36,753 bases of DNA, from positions 1-36,753 of the IMG/VR virus record IMGVR_UViG_3300042691_023538; one strand, written 5' to 3'. Each line of letters opens with the position of its first letter. Within the stretch, counting starts at the first letter, position 1. This stretch comes from a virus. Position numbers and translations under genes: made by a program. This document shows positions 19,501 to 27,527 of this stretch, in pieces. The notes under the pieces were generated by a model, which was not told where the DNA came from, did no database searches, and was given only the letters and a program-made list of their open reading frames with translations.

Positions 19501-22500
19501 CTCTCTAATTAGATCTAATGGAGAAGCAGAGGTTTTAACCGCTGATAGATTTGCATTTATTGCAGGTGGAACTCAGCTCCAAATTTATAACCTGGGAGGA
19601 AATGATACGGGAGCAACTTTAACTGCAACTCTAGAAAAGATTAATCCAAAATCAAAAGTAAAGAGAAGAAATAGAGTTAATTCTGTTCTAGTCAACAATT
19701 CAAAATATGAAGGTTCTGGAATAGGAGCAACTACCCTAAATGATGGATTAGTGTTTGGCAATTATCCATATGGAACAAGAGTTCAAGATGAAAATATTTC
19801 ATTAAACACTGCAGATATTATTGAAATCCACGGAATCTACGAATCAGCGGATACAACTGATCCATCACCACCTAAAGCTGTTCTATCATCTCTCACAAGT
19901 TCTTCTTCAACAACTCAAGAATTGATAATTGGAGAAGAATTAGTTGGACAAACAAGTGGAGCAATAGCAGTAGTTGCGGAGAAATTAACTTCTTCCCAAA
20001 TTTCCTTCATATACAAAAATCAAAATACTTTTAATGAGGGAGAGACTCTTATTTTTAGTGAAAGTGCAATTCGGGGACAAATCGTAACCCTAGAAACACC
20101 TAGTTTTGATGTATCATTTAACTATACTTATAATAATGGACAATCTGGTACTCAATATGGATACGGATATCTAACCAGAAAATCAGATTCATCAGAACCA
20201 GTTAGAAAAATAAAAGTATATTTCAGTAATGGTTATTATGATGCAACAGATGATGGAGATGTTACAACCGCAAGTTCTTATGATACGTTTGATTATTCTT
20301 TAGATATTCCAAATGTAGATAATACTAGAGTATCTGATATTATTGACATAAGACCAAGAGTATCCAATTATGTAACTTCAGAAGGAAATCGCTCTCCTTT
20401 AGAATTCTACGGAAGAACATTTGATTCGACTGGAAATTCTTCTACCAGTGTTTTAGCATCTGATGAAACACTGCTCACAACCTTCTCATTCTATTTGGGA
20501 AGAATTGATAGAATATATCTTGGTAAAGATGGCAAACTTCAAGTAAAATATGGAGAACCATCGGAAAGACCAGAAAAACCAGTATCGGTTGATGATTCAT
20601 TGGAAATTGCCACTATCAATCTTCCACCATATCTTTATGACACTTCTCAAGCTTCTATAGAGTTTCTTGAGCATAAGAGATATAGAATGGTTGATATTAA
20701 ACAACTCGAAAATAGAATTAAAAATCTTGAATACTATACAACTCTATCTCTTCTAGAATCCAATACTGCTAATCTATTTGTTCCTGACGCAGATGGGCTG
20801 AATAGATTTAAATCTGGTTTCTTTGTAGATAATTTCTCATCTTTCTTACCACAAGAGAATAAAATTCTTATTAGGAATAGTGTAGATACTAGAAACAAAG
20901 AGTTAAGACCAAGCCACTATACAACTTCTATTGATTTAATTGAAGGTCCAGTAGTTGGTGTTGATCCAACAGCAGATCTTGCATTTGGACAGATTGAGGG
21001 TATTAATGTTAGAAAAACTGGAGATGTTTTAACCCTAGATTATGCAGAGGTTGAGTGGTTGAAGCAAACATTTGCAACTAGATCTGAAAGTGTTACTCCT
21101 TTCTTAATCAGTTTCTGGCAAGGAACTATAGAATTAACTCCAGCAACAGATACTTGGATTGATACTACAAGGCTTGAAGCAAAGATTATTAATGCTGAAG
21201 GAAATTACGCAGAAACATTAGCAAATGCTGCAACAACCTTAAATGTAGATCCTCAAACTGGATTTGCCCCCACTGTTTGGAATGCTTGGGTAACTAATTG
21301 GACTGGTCAAGACGTTATCACAACAACCAGAAACAGAACTCAACTTGGTGATGCCACAGGATGGGGAGGTAGAGCTTGGTGGGGAACTGTAACAGATACA
21401 ACTTTTGAAGATACCTTTACAGAAGTAAGAGACACTGGCGTAACATCAAGAACAGGTGTTCAAACTATAGTTACTGAACAATTTGACCAAACTTCAGTTG
21501 GAGATAGAGTTGTTCGTAGAGATCTTGTTCCATACATGAGATCAAGAAACGTTCAATTTATTTCTAAGAAAGTCAAACCACTAACCAGACTTTATGCCTT
21601 CTTTGATGGAGTAGACGTAACTCGTTATTGTGTTCCTAAACTTTTAGAAATTACAATGTTATCTGGAGTATTCCAGGTAGGTGAAACTGTTACCGGATAT
21701 GTACAGCAAACGGGTCTTGGACAAGGAACTGAAGATACTTCGGCAAAGATAACATTTAGAGTTGCACAGTCCAATCACAAGGAAGGTCCATATAACATAC
21801 CCGCAACGACTTTCCCACAAAATCCATATAACTCTCAAATTTTACCAGAACTTTACTCATCAACTTCAACAATACTAAATATTGATACGTTTTCATTATC
21901 AAATGCACCTCAAGGTGAATTTAGTGGTTGGGTAGAATCTGGCATGATTCTTGTTGGTCAAAGTAGCCAAGCACAGGCGACCATTAATAATGTCAGATTG
22001 ATTTCCGATCTATCTGCAACTTTAATGGGAAGTTTTTACATTCCAAATCCAAATCTAAATGTTTACCCAAGATTTGAAGCAGGAACCAAAACGTTTACTC
22101 TGGTAAATGATGATACGAATGATCAAAACGTTGCAACAACAATTGCTGAGGAGGCATTTACTTCAAGCGGGACCTTGGAAACTGTTCAGGAAAACATTAT
22201 CTCAGTAAGAAATGCAAGAGTTGAGAACAAGCAAGTATTTGAAGAGCAAGCAGTTGCCAGAACAACTGGAAGTCAGTTAGTAAGTAGTAGAGTTATCTCA
22301 CAAACTTCAAGGCAAGGTATTGTTGGATGGTATGACCCACTAGCACAATCATTCTTGGTTGATAATGAGTTTGGAGTATTCTTAACAAGTTGTGATGTAT
22401 TCTTTAGATCAAAAGATGATACCGACATTCCAGTAACGTTCCAATTGAGAACGATGCAAGGTGGATTCCCAACTCAAAATATAATTCCATTCTCCGAAAT

Positions 22501-24766
22501 AATTTTAGAACCAAATGAAGTCAACACTTCTGGAGATGGAAGTGTCGCCACAAACGTTCAATTCAAAGCCCCAGTTTATCTTGAGGGTGGAAAAGAGTAT
22601 TGTATTTGCTTAGCATCAAACTCAACAAAGTACAGTGTTTACATTTCTAGAATTGGTGAAAATGATCTGATTACTCAGACGTTTATTTCAAACCAACCAT
22701 ATCTAGGATCTTTATTCAAATCACAAAATGCTTCTACTTGGGAAGCAAGTCAGTGGGAAGATCTCAAATTTACTCTCTATAGAGCAGACTTTATTGAAAG
22801 TGGTACTGCGGAGTTTTATAGTCCACAACTATCGGAAGGCAATGGACAAATTGCTAAACTGATGCCAAATCCACTGAAATTTAATTCTCAGAGAGTTAGA
22901 GTAAGTCTATCGTCAACAATCAATGATCCAGATTTAACACTTGGCAATACAATAGTTCAGGTTGGAACTGGGGCAAGTGGAAACTACGTCGGAAATGCTG
23001 GAATTGCCACGGGTACTCTGTCCATAACCAATTCTGGTATTGGATATACTCCATCATCAGGATCTTACACTTATAATGACGTAATTCTCTCAAGACTTAC
23101 TGGAAACGGTTCAGGGGCAACTGCTAACGTTACTATTAGTAATGGTGTTGCCATTGCTGCAACAATTGTAAGTAGTGGAAATGGGTATAGAGTTGGAGAT
23201 ACTGTAGGAATTACTACTTTAGGATCAGTATCCGTTGGAAGAGATGCCAAGTTTACTATAGTTTCTATTGCTAATACTAATCAACTAATAATTGACAATA
23301 TTCAGGGAGATTTTGAAGTTGGTTCGGCAAATACAATAAGATATATTAACAACTCAGGAATAACAACTGATCTAAATGCTTCCCTTGGCGGTGGAATTTA
23401 TGCAAGTGAAATAATCACAGTTAGTGATGGATTACACATTAAAGTAAATCATAAGAATCATGGAATGTATGCTGAGGGTAACTTAGTAACTCTATCTGGC
23501 GTTGAATCTGATATTAAACCAACAAAACTAACTGTCAGTTATGCTTCAGATTCAACTGGTTCAATAAGTGTAGATGACGCAACAAACTTCTCAGTATTTG
23601 AAGGTGTTGGAGTTGGAACAACAAACCCAGGATATTTGAAGATTGGTAATGAAATAATTGAATATACTTCTGTCTCTGGAAATGTTATTGGTGGTGATAT
23701 TGTAAGAGGAGTAAATCCATTAACGTATCCAATAGGATCTCAAGTCTATAAGTATGAAAATAATGGCATCTCTTTGAGAAGAATTAATAAAACACATAAT
23801 CTGGATGATGCTACAGTTGAAAATCCAGTAGACTTTGACTATTACAATATTAAATTGGATATGTCTAGTGATGGAACCGACAGATTTACTGGTTCTGGAT
23901 TTAAAACACTCTATCAAAATGAAACAAAGACAAGTGGTGGATATAATGTAAAATCCACTCAAAATATTGCATACGAAATTATCACACCCATTGTACAGAA
24001 CCTCACAGTTCAAGGAACATCACTGAGTGCTGAGGCAAGAACTGTAACTGGAACAAGCATAAGTGGAAATGAAATTGCCTTTGTAGATGCTGGATTTGAG
24101 CAGATTTCAATAAATCAACCAAATTATCTTTCTTCACCAAGAATGATATGCTCTAAGATTAATGAAGATACAAATCTAGGAAGTCTTTCTGGAAATAAAT
24201 CTTTAAATATGAGATTGAGATTTAATACAACTAATACATATCTATCACCGGTTGTTGACACTCAAAGAGTAAGTACAATTCTTACTTCAAATAGAGTTAA
24301 TAGTGTTATTACAAATTACGCAACAGATAATAGAACTGGATCAATATTTAATGATCCAACCGCATTCCAATATGTTTCTAAGGAAATAACCTTAGAAACT
24401 CCAGCAACTTCAGTTAAAGTTATCTTGAATGCATATGTTAACTCCTATTGCGATATAAGAGCTTTCTATTCAATTGGAGAAAATCCAGGATTTGAACCAA
24501 TCTTTACTCCTTTCCCCGGATATGACAACCTTGACTTCAGATCTCAGTTAATTTCTTTGGAAAATAGTAGTGGTAGACCAGATTCTTATGTAACACCATC
24601 AACTTCACTTGAATTCAATTCGGAACTCTTGGATTATAAGGAGTATAATTTTACTGCTGATAATCTACCACCATTCAGAAGCTATAGAATTAAATTGGTA
24701 GCAACTTCAACCAATCAAGTATATGTTCCAAGAATTAAAGATTTAAGAGTTATTGCACTGGCGTGA
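16598..24766 (+). CDS. giant DUF4815-type tail structural protein
   Basis: The protein has 2722 residues. The N-terminus carries the DUF4815 signature (VLFKPGYPVQARELTTLQSI, then RFGQHFFKEGAKVIPG) seen in tail/baseplate proteins of many myoviruses; SPGKAFVRGYEVD is near residue 356. Further along are three tandem 61-63-residue repeats (about 590-800), a coiled-coil-like helix IKQLENRIKNLEYYTTL near 1365-1385, RSRNVQFISKKVKPLTRLYA and FFDGVDVTRYC near 1648-1678, GWYDPLAQSFLV near 1910, GSGY units at about 2140-2210, and an RG module (EIIEYTS ... GDIVRGVNPLTYP) near 2347-2375. It begins 6 nt after gp8, in the slot T4 uses for gp9-gp12 and wac. It probably forms an outer baseplate or fibre-attachment structure (inference). 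Receptor binding is possible but not shown. Confidence 0.85.
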   Translation: MSQQTNLNVAPYFDDFNPNNDYHRVLFKPGYPVQARELTTLQSILQNQIERFGQHFFKEGAKVIPGNTGYNGLYYAIQLQNNYLGIPVAAYIDQLVGAKITGQTSGVTAVVDKVLLAQDSERGNLTLYINYLSSNTQNNSTQQFSDGELLTSNITISSGLLGNTVIQSGEPFAITLANGAAAVGSSFNISEGVYFIRGNFVNVGTETLILDQYSNTPNYRIGLYINEEIITSDIDETLTDNSQGENNYAAPGADRLKISTFLFKKSLTDFDDNNFIELATINDGNIRTKTVASNYNLITDELARRTYAESGDYVVSPFDISVKDSLNNNKGNRGIFNRGQFTYGGATPSDNLALYQVSPGKAFVRGYEVDIISTTFLDVPKPRTVKTLTNQSIVYNTGPTLKLNRVLGAPQIGLGNTYVVSLRDQRVGSAGTTASGKEIGVARVYDFKLESGLYETANKNLNEWHVSLFDIQTFTNIHLNNPITLTVPTYIKGNNSGASGFLRNSITDSRSLTIYDVKGKFIPNESLVFDGIESGVIGVAVTAHGISDVKSLYGKVGSASTFNADVIQSPRFNVGIATVGVQKYFVNEELFRTTLTSTVGVGSTVIYLDTNQFSLNDIDNISISIGNSITAGTGTVTNAPIVSIGDTFVRISQNSAIGLGTSFVTTLTNTVGFGSDIIFVDSSTEALTIGSSITVGTALTTAPIVAVGDTFVKIGAAFTSTSTLQTTVSSTVGVGSTSIFVGIVTGVVAGVSRMSVGTALTNVTIVSIGDTFVNIGTGNTSGVTISAGVAVTFNNVSSMITGTAVTFTRVSQLVIGDEVIISNPLFTSTVKSPNTLFPGSNRIFKNNLVTYSDVTLPDPVVARVVSVGTTSIEVTPVQTVSGITSSILPSSSILDVTDFKVINTDLESSLDNTLYTKLPKNNVSAVDLSSGTLTIRKSFTVNISGNQLSANVTAGTNETFAAFDVERYSLIRSNGEAEVLTADRFAFIAGGTQLQIYNLGGNDTGATLTATLEKINPKSKVKRRNRVNSVLVNNSKYEGSGIGATTLNDGLVFGNYPYGTRVQDENISLNTADIIEIHGIYESADTTDPSPPKAVLSSLTSSSSTTQELIIGEELVGQTSGAIAVVAEKLTSSQISFIYKNQNTFNEGETLIFSESAIRGQIVTLETPSFDVSFNYTYNNGQSGTQYGYGYLTRKSDSSEPVRKIKVYFSNGYYDATDDGDVTTASSYDTFDYSLDIPNVDNTRVSDIIDIRPRVSNYVTSEGNRSPLEFYGRTFDSTGNSSTSVLASDETLLTTFSFYLGRIDRIYLGKDGKLQVKYGEPSERPEKPVSVDDSLEIATINLPPYLYDTSQASIEFLEHKRYRMVDIKQLENRIKNLEYYTTLSLLESNTANLFVPDADGLNRFKSGFFVDNFSSFLPQENKILIRNSVDTRNKELRPSHYTTSIDLIEGPVVGVDPTADLAFGQIEGINVRKTGDVLTLDYAEVEWLKQTFATRSESVTPFLISFWQGTIELTPATDTWIDTTRLEAKIINAEGNYAETLANAATTLNVDPQTGFAPTVWNAWVTNWTGQDVITTTRNRTQLGDATGWGGRAWWGTVTDTTFEDTFTEVRDTGVTSRTGVQTIVTEQFDQTSVGDRVVRRDLVPYMRSRNVQFISKKVKPLTRLYAFFDGVDVTRYCVPKLLEITMLSGVFQVGETVTGYVQQTGLGQGTEDTSAKITFRVAQSNHKEGPYNIPATTFPQNPYNSQILPELYSSTSTILNIDTFSLSNAPQGEFSGWVESGMILVGQSSQAQATINNVRLISDLSATLMGSFYIPNPNLNVYPRFEAGTKTFTLVNDDTNDQNVATTIAEEAFTSSGTLETVQENIISVRNARVENKQVFEEQAVARTTGSQLVSSRVISQTSRQGIVGWYDPLAQSFLVDNEFGVFLTSCDVFFRSKDDTDIPVTFQLRTMQGGFPTQNIIPFSEIILEPNEVNTSGDGSVATNVQFKAPVYLEGGKEYCICLASNSTKYSVYISRIGENDLITQTFISNQPYLGSLFKSQNASTWEASQWEDLKFTLYRADFIESGTAEFYSPQLSEGNGQIAKLMPNPLKFNSQRVRVSLSSTINDPDLTLGNTIVQVGTGASGNYVGNAGIATGTLSITNSGIGYTPSSGSYTYNDVILSRLTGNGSGATANVTISNGVAIAATIVSSGNGYRVGDTVGITTLGSVSVGRDAKFTIVSIANTNQLIIDNIQGDFEVGSANTIRYINNSGITTDLNASLGGGIYASEIITVSDGLHIKVNHKNHGMYAEGNLVTLSGVESDIKPTKLTVSYASDSTGSISVDDATNFSVFEGVGVGTTNPGYLKIGNEIIEYTSVSGNVIGGDIVRGVNPLTYPIGSQVYKYENNGISLRRINKTHNLDDATVENPVDFDYYNIKLDMSSDGTDRFTGSGFKTLYQNETKTSGGYNVKSTQNIAYEIITPIVQNLTVQGTSLSAEARTVTGTSISGNEIAFVDAGFEQISINQPNYLSSPRMICSKINEDTNLGSLSGNKSLNMRLRFNTTNTYLSPVVDTQRVSTILTSNRVNSVITNYATDNRTGSIFNDPTAFQYVSKEITLETPATSVKVILNAYVNSYCDIRAFYSIGENPGFEPIFTPFPGYDNLDFRSQLISLENSSGRPDSYVTPSTSLEFNSELLDYKEYNFTADNLPPFRSYRIKLVATSTNQVYVPRIKDLRVIALA
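18365..18990 (+). repeat. three tandem ~63-residue repeats in the DUF4815-type protein
   Basis: Three consecutive units share a start like T-x-S-T-V-G-V-G-S-T-x-I-x-V and an end like P-I-V-S-I-G-D-T-F-V-x-I. The equivalent codon before IVxIGDTFV falls at 18515, 18704 and 18887, giving unit lengths of 189 and 183 nt (63 and 61 residues). The repeats are in frame and clearly visible in the protein, with partial nucleotide similarity (for example GGAGATAC at the IGDT turn). Confidence 0.8.
22985..23230 (+). repeat. GSGY beta modules in the DUF4815-type protein
   Basis: Two units are visible in translation. The first reads GTLSITNSGIGYTPSSG and the second VAIAATIVSSGNGYRVGD, joined by a GNGSGATANVTI strand. 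They follow the same pattern as the modules in the gp7-position giant, gp8 and gp14. Confidence 0.65.
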
Positions 24767-24767
24767 T

Positions 24768-24992
24768 ATGGATTTTATTAAAGTAAAAGGTCACGATGGT
24801 CTTCTTCGTGACCCACAAACAAACTCAATTATTAATACAAAAATGTCAGAGTATCAAGAGTATGTTTCCAGAAAAAAAGTTAAGGAGGAAGAGCAGCAAA
24901 AATTACAAAATCTAGAAAATGATTTTGCTAATATGAAAAATGACTTGAATGAAATCAAAACACTTCTTAGGAGTTTGGTAAATGGATCCTGA
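24768..24992 (+). CDS. small coiled-coil protein (74 aa), function unknown
   Basis: ATG at 24768 follows the DUF4815 stop (TGA 24764-24766) by 1 nt and is preferred over an in-frame TTG at 24753 that would overlap the giant gene. The N-terminus (DFIKVKGHDGLLRDPQTN) looks compact and conserved-like. From about residue 30 to the end the sequence is Lys/Glu/Leu-rich with heptad spacing (LQNLENDFANMKNDLNEIK), which suggests a coiled coil. It lies between the tail giant and gp13, near where T4 encodes fibritin (wac). I see no sequence evidence that it is fibritin. It could be an assembly chaperone or a small structural protein; this is unresolved. Confidence 0.7.
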   Translation: MDFIKVKGHDGLLRDPQTNSIINTKMSEYQEYVSRKKVKEEEQQKLQNLENDFANMKNDLNEIKTLLRSLVNGS

Positions 24993-25158
24993 TAAAATAG
25001 TTTTAGAAAATTTATCCAAAAATTTTGAATACGCTAAAGCTTGTATGGAAATAGATTCAATATCTGATATTGAAGATTTAAGAACTATTGGAAAAGCTTA
25101 TATGAAACTTTATATGAAACAACAAGAAGTTCTTTCTAATATGTTAAGTAATCCCTAA
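24982..25158 (+). CDS. small helical hypothetical protein (58 aa)
   Basis: ATG at 24982 overlaps the preceding gene by 11 nt. AGGAG at 24970-24974 lies 7 nt upstream, a good ribosome binding site inside the upstream coding sequence. The protein has 58 residues and is mostly helical and amphipathic (LENLSKNFEYAKACMEIDS, then IEDLRTIGKAYMKLYMKQQ). Its TAA stop (25156-25158) is part of the late promoter box of gp13. There is no known domain. Pairing with the coiled-coil protein just upstream suggests a shared role, which is inference. Confidence 0.7.
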   Translation: MDPDKIVLENLSKNFEYAKACMEIDSISDIEDLRTIGKAYMKLYMKQQEVLSNMLSNP

Positions 25159-25161
25159 ATA
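25154..25161 (+). promoter_or_regulatory. T4-type late promoter box before gp13
   Basis: CCTAAATA is a C-variant of the late -10 box. It contains the TAA stop (25156-25158) of the 58-residue gene and ends 19 nt before the gp13 ATG. It would drive gp13 and gp14. Confidence 0.55.
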
Positions 25162-25180
25162 TTTGGAGAGGTATTAAAAA

Positions 25181-26029
25181 ATGGCGCAACCAACATCTAG
25201 GCAAGAACTAATAAATTATTGTAAAAGAAAGTTAGGTGCGCCTGTATTGGAAATAAACGTAGCTGATGAACAAATTGATGATTTGGTAGATGATGCTATT
25301 CAGTTTTTTCAGGAAAGACATTTTGATGGCGTCGGGCAAGTATTTCTAAAATATCAACTAACTCAAGATGACATTAATAGAGGAAGAGCTCCAAATGGTG
25401 AATCTCCAACAGCAGGAATAGTTACCACAACAGCATCCACTTCAATAAACGGAACTTCAATTACCTTTAACTATAAAGAGAATAGTAATTTCTTACAAAT
25501 TCCTCCATCAGTTATAGGAATTACAAAAATTTATCATTTTGATGGCACCAATACCACAACAAATAATATGTTTAGTGTTAAGTATCAATTATTTTTAAAT
25601 GATATTTACTATTGGGGATCTACAGAAATTTTGACATATGCTATGACGAAAACATATCTTGAGGATATTGACTTTTTACTAACGACACAGAAGCAGATAA
25701 GATTTAACCAAAGACAAGATAGATTATATTTAGATATAGATTGGGGAAGCGTGAGGGCAGGAGACTACGTTATCATAGATTGCTACAGAGCTTTAGACCC
25801 TTCAGATTATACTAGGGTTTGGAACGATTCTTTTTTAAAAATGTATCTTACTTCTCTAATAAAGAAGCAGTGGGGACAAAATCTTATCAAGTTCCAAGGA
25901 GTAAAATTACCAGGTGGCGTAGAACTTAATGGTCGTCAAATATATGACGATGCTCAGAAAGAAATTGATGTTATTATGGAAAAAATGTCAAATACTTATG
26001 AACTTCCACCTCTAGATATGATTGGTTAA
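25181..26029 (+). CDS. 13: neck protein gp13 (head completion)
   Basis: The 282-residue protein (T4 gp13 is 309) is the neck protein that, with gp14, closes the DNA-filled head beneath the portal and provides the tail docking site. The N-terminus is typical: SRQELINYCKRKLGAPVLEI, then VADEQIDDLVDDAIQFFQERHFDG. Later come ITKIYHFDGTN near residue 115 and a Trp/Asp segment (VWNDSFLKMYLTSLIKKQWG) near 220. The C-terminus ends in the helical LPGGVELNGRQIYDDAQKEI stretch. The SD is GGAGAGG at 25165-25171. gp14 follows after 5 nt, as in T4. No anomalies. Confidence 0.92.
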   Translation: MAQPTSRQELINYCKRKLGAPVLEINVADEQIDDLVDDAIQFFQERHFDGVGQVFLKYQLTQDDINRGRAPNGESPTAGIVTTTASTSINGTSITFNYKENSNFLQIPPSVIGITKIYHFDGTNTTTNNMFSVKYQLFLNDIYYWGSTEILTYAMTKTYLEDIDFLLTTQKQIRFNQRQDRLYLDIDWGSVRAGDYVIIDCYRALDPSDYTRVWNDSFLKMYLTSLIKKQWGQNLIKFQGVKLPGGVELNGRQIYDDAQKEIDVIMEKMSNTYELPPLDMIG

Positions 26030-26034
26030 TTTAT

Positions 26035-27483
26035 ATGTTAAATCCTTTCTTTCAACAGGGAACAAGAGAAGAGCAGAGTTTAATACAAGACCTAATCAAC
26101 GAACAGTTGAGAATGTATGGTGTTGAAATATATTATCTACCAAGAAAATATGTTACCGAAAAGACGATTATCAAAGAAGTAATTGAATCTAGATTTGATG
26201 ATGCATACCCAATTGAAGCATATGTAGAAAACTTTGATGGGTATGCAGACAATACAACTATTCTTTCAAAGTTTGGTATTCAAGCAACTAATGAAATAAC
26301 TCTAATAGTTTCAAAGGAAAGATTTGAAGAATATATTACTCCTTTGATAAAAGATATGTCAAATATAAAACTTTCATCAAGGCCAAAGGAAGGTGATTTG
26401 GTATATTTCCCACTAGGGGATAGATTATTTGAAATTAAGTTCGTTGAGCACGAAAAACCATTTTATCAACTTCAGAAAAACTATGTTTATGAATTGAGAT
26501 GCGAACTCTTTAGGTATGAAGATGAGGTCATTGATACTGACGTTGATGTTATAGACGATATTCTTGGGGGATCAATTGGTGCTGGTGGCGCTAATGGTGC
26601 TGATGCGGATGAGATCTTTATAGGAAGAACGCAAACTCTTACAATGATTGGTATTGGAAATACCGCAACAGCAACAGCGACTATCGTAAATGGTGGTATT
26701 AGACTAATAACAATCACTAACAGAGGTGGAGGTTATACTTCTACACCAACTGTTGGAATTTCTTCTGCTCCATCTGGTGGAGTTACTGGAATAGCATCTG
26801 CTGTGATGATTGGAGGGGTGGTTGCGTGTAATGATAATGTTAACCCATCAGCAAAATCCGTTCAGGCAGTTGATATAATTAATGCTGGTTCTGGATATAC
26901 TGCAGTACCGGGAATAAGATTTATTGGTGGAGGAGGATCAGGAGCTGCTGCTACAGCAACAATTGGTAATGGTATTGTTGGTATTGTAAGTATAACTTCT
27001 AGTGGATCTGGATATTCAACATCTCCTATCATAAGATTTACAAACGAAATCTTTGCCACAGGAGTTACGACAGTTTCTGCTGCTGCAACAGCTATTGTCA
27101 GTTCTGCAGGAACAATAACATCAATCAGAATTACTAATGCCGGTTTAGGGTATAGTGTGGCACCAACTATTACTATTTCTTCTCCATATAGTTCTGGAAT
27201 AGGAACATTCCTGTTTAATGAAACTATAACTGGCCAAACTAGTGGAACAACAGGTAGAGTTAGAAAGTGGAATGCGGTCACGAATGAACTTGAAATTTCA
27301 AATATTACTGGTTCTTTTGTTGTAGGTGAAACAGTTGTTGGAACAGCCTCAAGTGCTTCATATCAAATAAGAAAAGTTGATACAAATATAAATGAAGACG
27401 GATACTCTCAAAATAATGAAATTGAACTTGAAGCGGACTCTATACTAGATTTTTCAGAATTTAATCCTTTTGGAACTCCATAA
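26035..27483 (+). CDS. 14: neck protein gp14, enlarged by beta-module insertion
   Basis: The gene encodes 482 residues, nearly twice T4 gp14 (256). Residues 1-180 are a recognisable gp14 core: LNPFFQQGTREEQSLIQDLI, MYGVEIYYLPRKYV, and FPLGDRLFEIKFVEHE near 122-145. The last 30 residues (ADSILDFSEFNPFGTP) also look like gp14. Between about 195 and 452 sits an insert made of four GSGY-type units (NRGGGYTSTP, NAGSGYTAVP, SSGSGYSTSP, NAGLGYSVAP) followed by one TSG-type module (ITGQTSGTTGRVRKW ... GSFVVGETVVG). Insert length roughly equals the excess over T4. gp14 acts with gp13 at the neck, so the insert probably projects from the collar region; this is inference. It lies 5 nt after gp13, and its stop overlaps the next promoter. 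Confidence 0.9.
   Translation: MLNPFFQQGTREEQSLIQDLINEQLRMYGVEIYYLPRKYVTEKTIIKEVIESRFDDAYPIEAYVENFDGYADNTTILSKFGIQATNEITLIVSKERFEEYITPLIKDMSNIKLSSRPKEGDLVYFPLGDRLFEIKFVEHEKPFYQLQKNYVYELRCELFRYEDEVIDTDVDVIDDILGGSIGAGGANGADADEIFIGRTQTLTMIGIGNTATATATIVNGGIRLITITNRGGGYTSTPTVGISSAPSGGVTGIASAVMIGGVVACNDNVNPSAKSVQAVDIINAGSGYTAVPGIRFIGGGGSGAAATATIGNGIVGIVSITSSGSGYSTSPIIRFTNEIFATGVTTVSAAATAIVSSAGTITSIRITNAGLGYSVAPTITISSPYSSGIGTFLFNETITGQTSGTTGRVRKWNAVTNELEISNITGSFVVGETVVGTASSASYQIRKVDTNINEDGYSQNNEIELEADSILDFSEFNPFGTP
26620..27390 (+). repeat. GSGY repeat array plus TSG module inserted in gp14
   Basis: Four G-x-G-Y units occur in translation at roughly 26729, 26886, 27003 and 27143, each followed by T/S-x-x-P and a beta strand. 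A single TSG/W-type module follows at about 27220-27350. The spacing (about 157, 117 and 140 nt) is irregular, so units have diverged in length. These residues have no counterpart expected from the 256-residue T4 gp14. Confidence 0.75.
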
Positions 27484-27486
27484 ATA
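27479..27486 (+). promoter_or_regulatory. T4-type late promoter box before gp15
   Basis: CATAAATA overlaps the gp14 TAA stop (27481-27483) and ends 41 nt before the gp15 ATG. It would drive gp15 through the terminase genes and the small Zn protein; no convincing intergenic box is seen until gp18. Confidence 0.6.
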
Positions 27487-27527
27487 GGAAATAATAATAT
27501 TAGAAAATTATATAATAGGTAAAAAAA

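Noticed and set aside
15044-24766. Possible diversity-generating retroelement acting on the tail proteins
   Set aside because: No reverse transcriptase, accessory gene or template repeat is seen anywhere in the window. Protein-level repeats are not a variable/template repeat pair.
26862-27281. 139-residue minus-strand frame opposite gp14
   Set aside because: It is the antisense of the GSGY repeats, low-complexity Val/Pro/Ile sequence without any domain. The + strand gene is certain.
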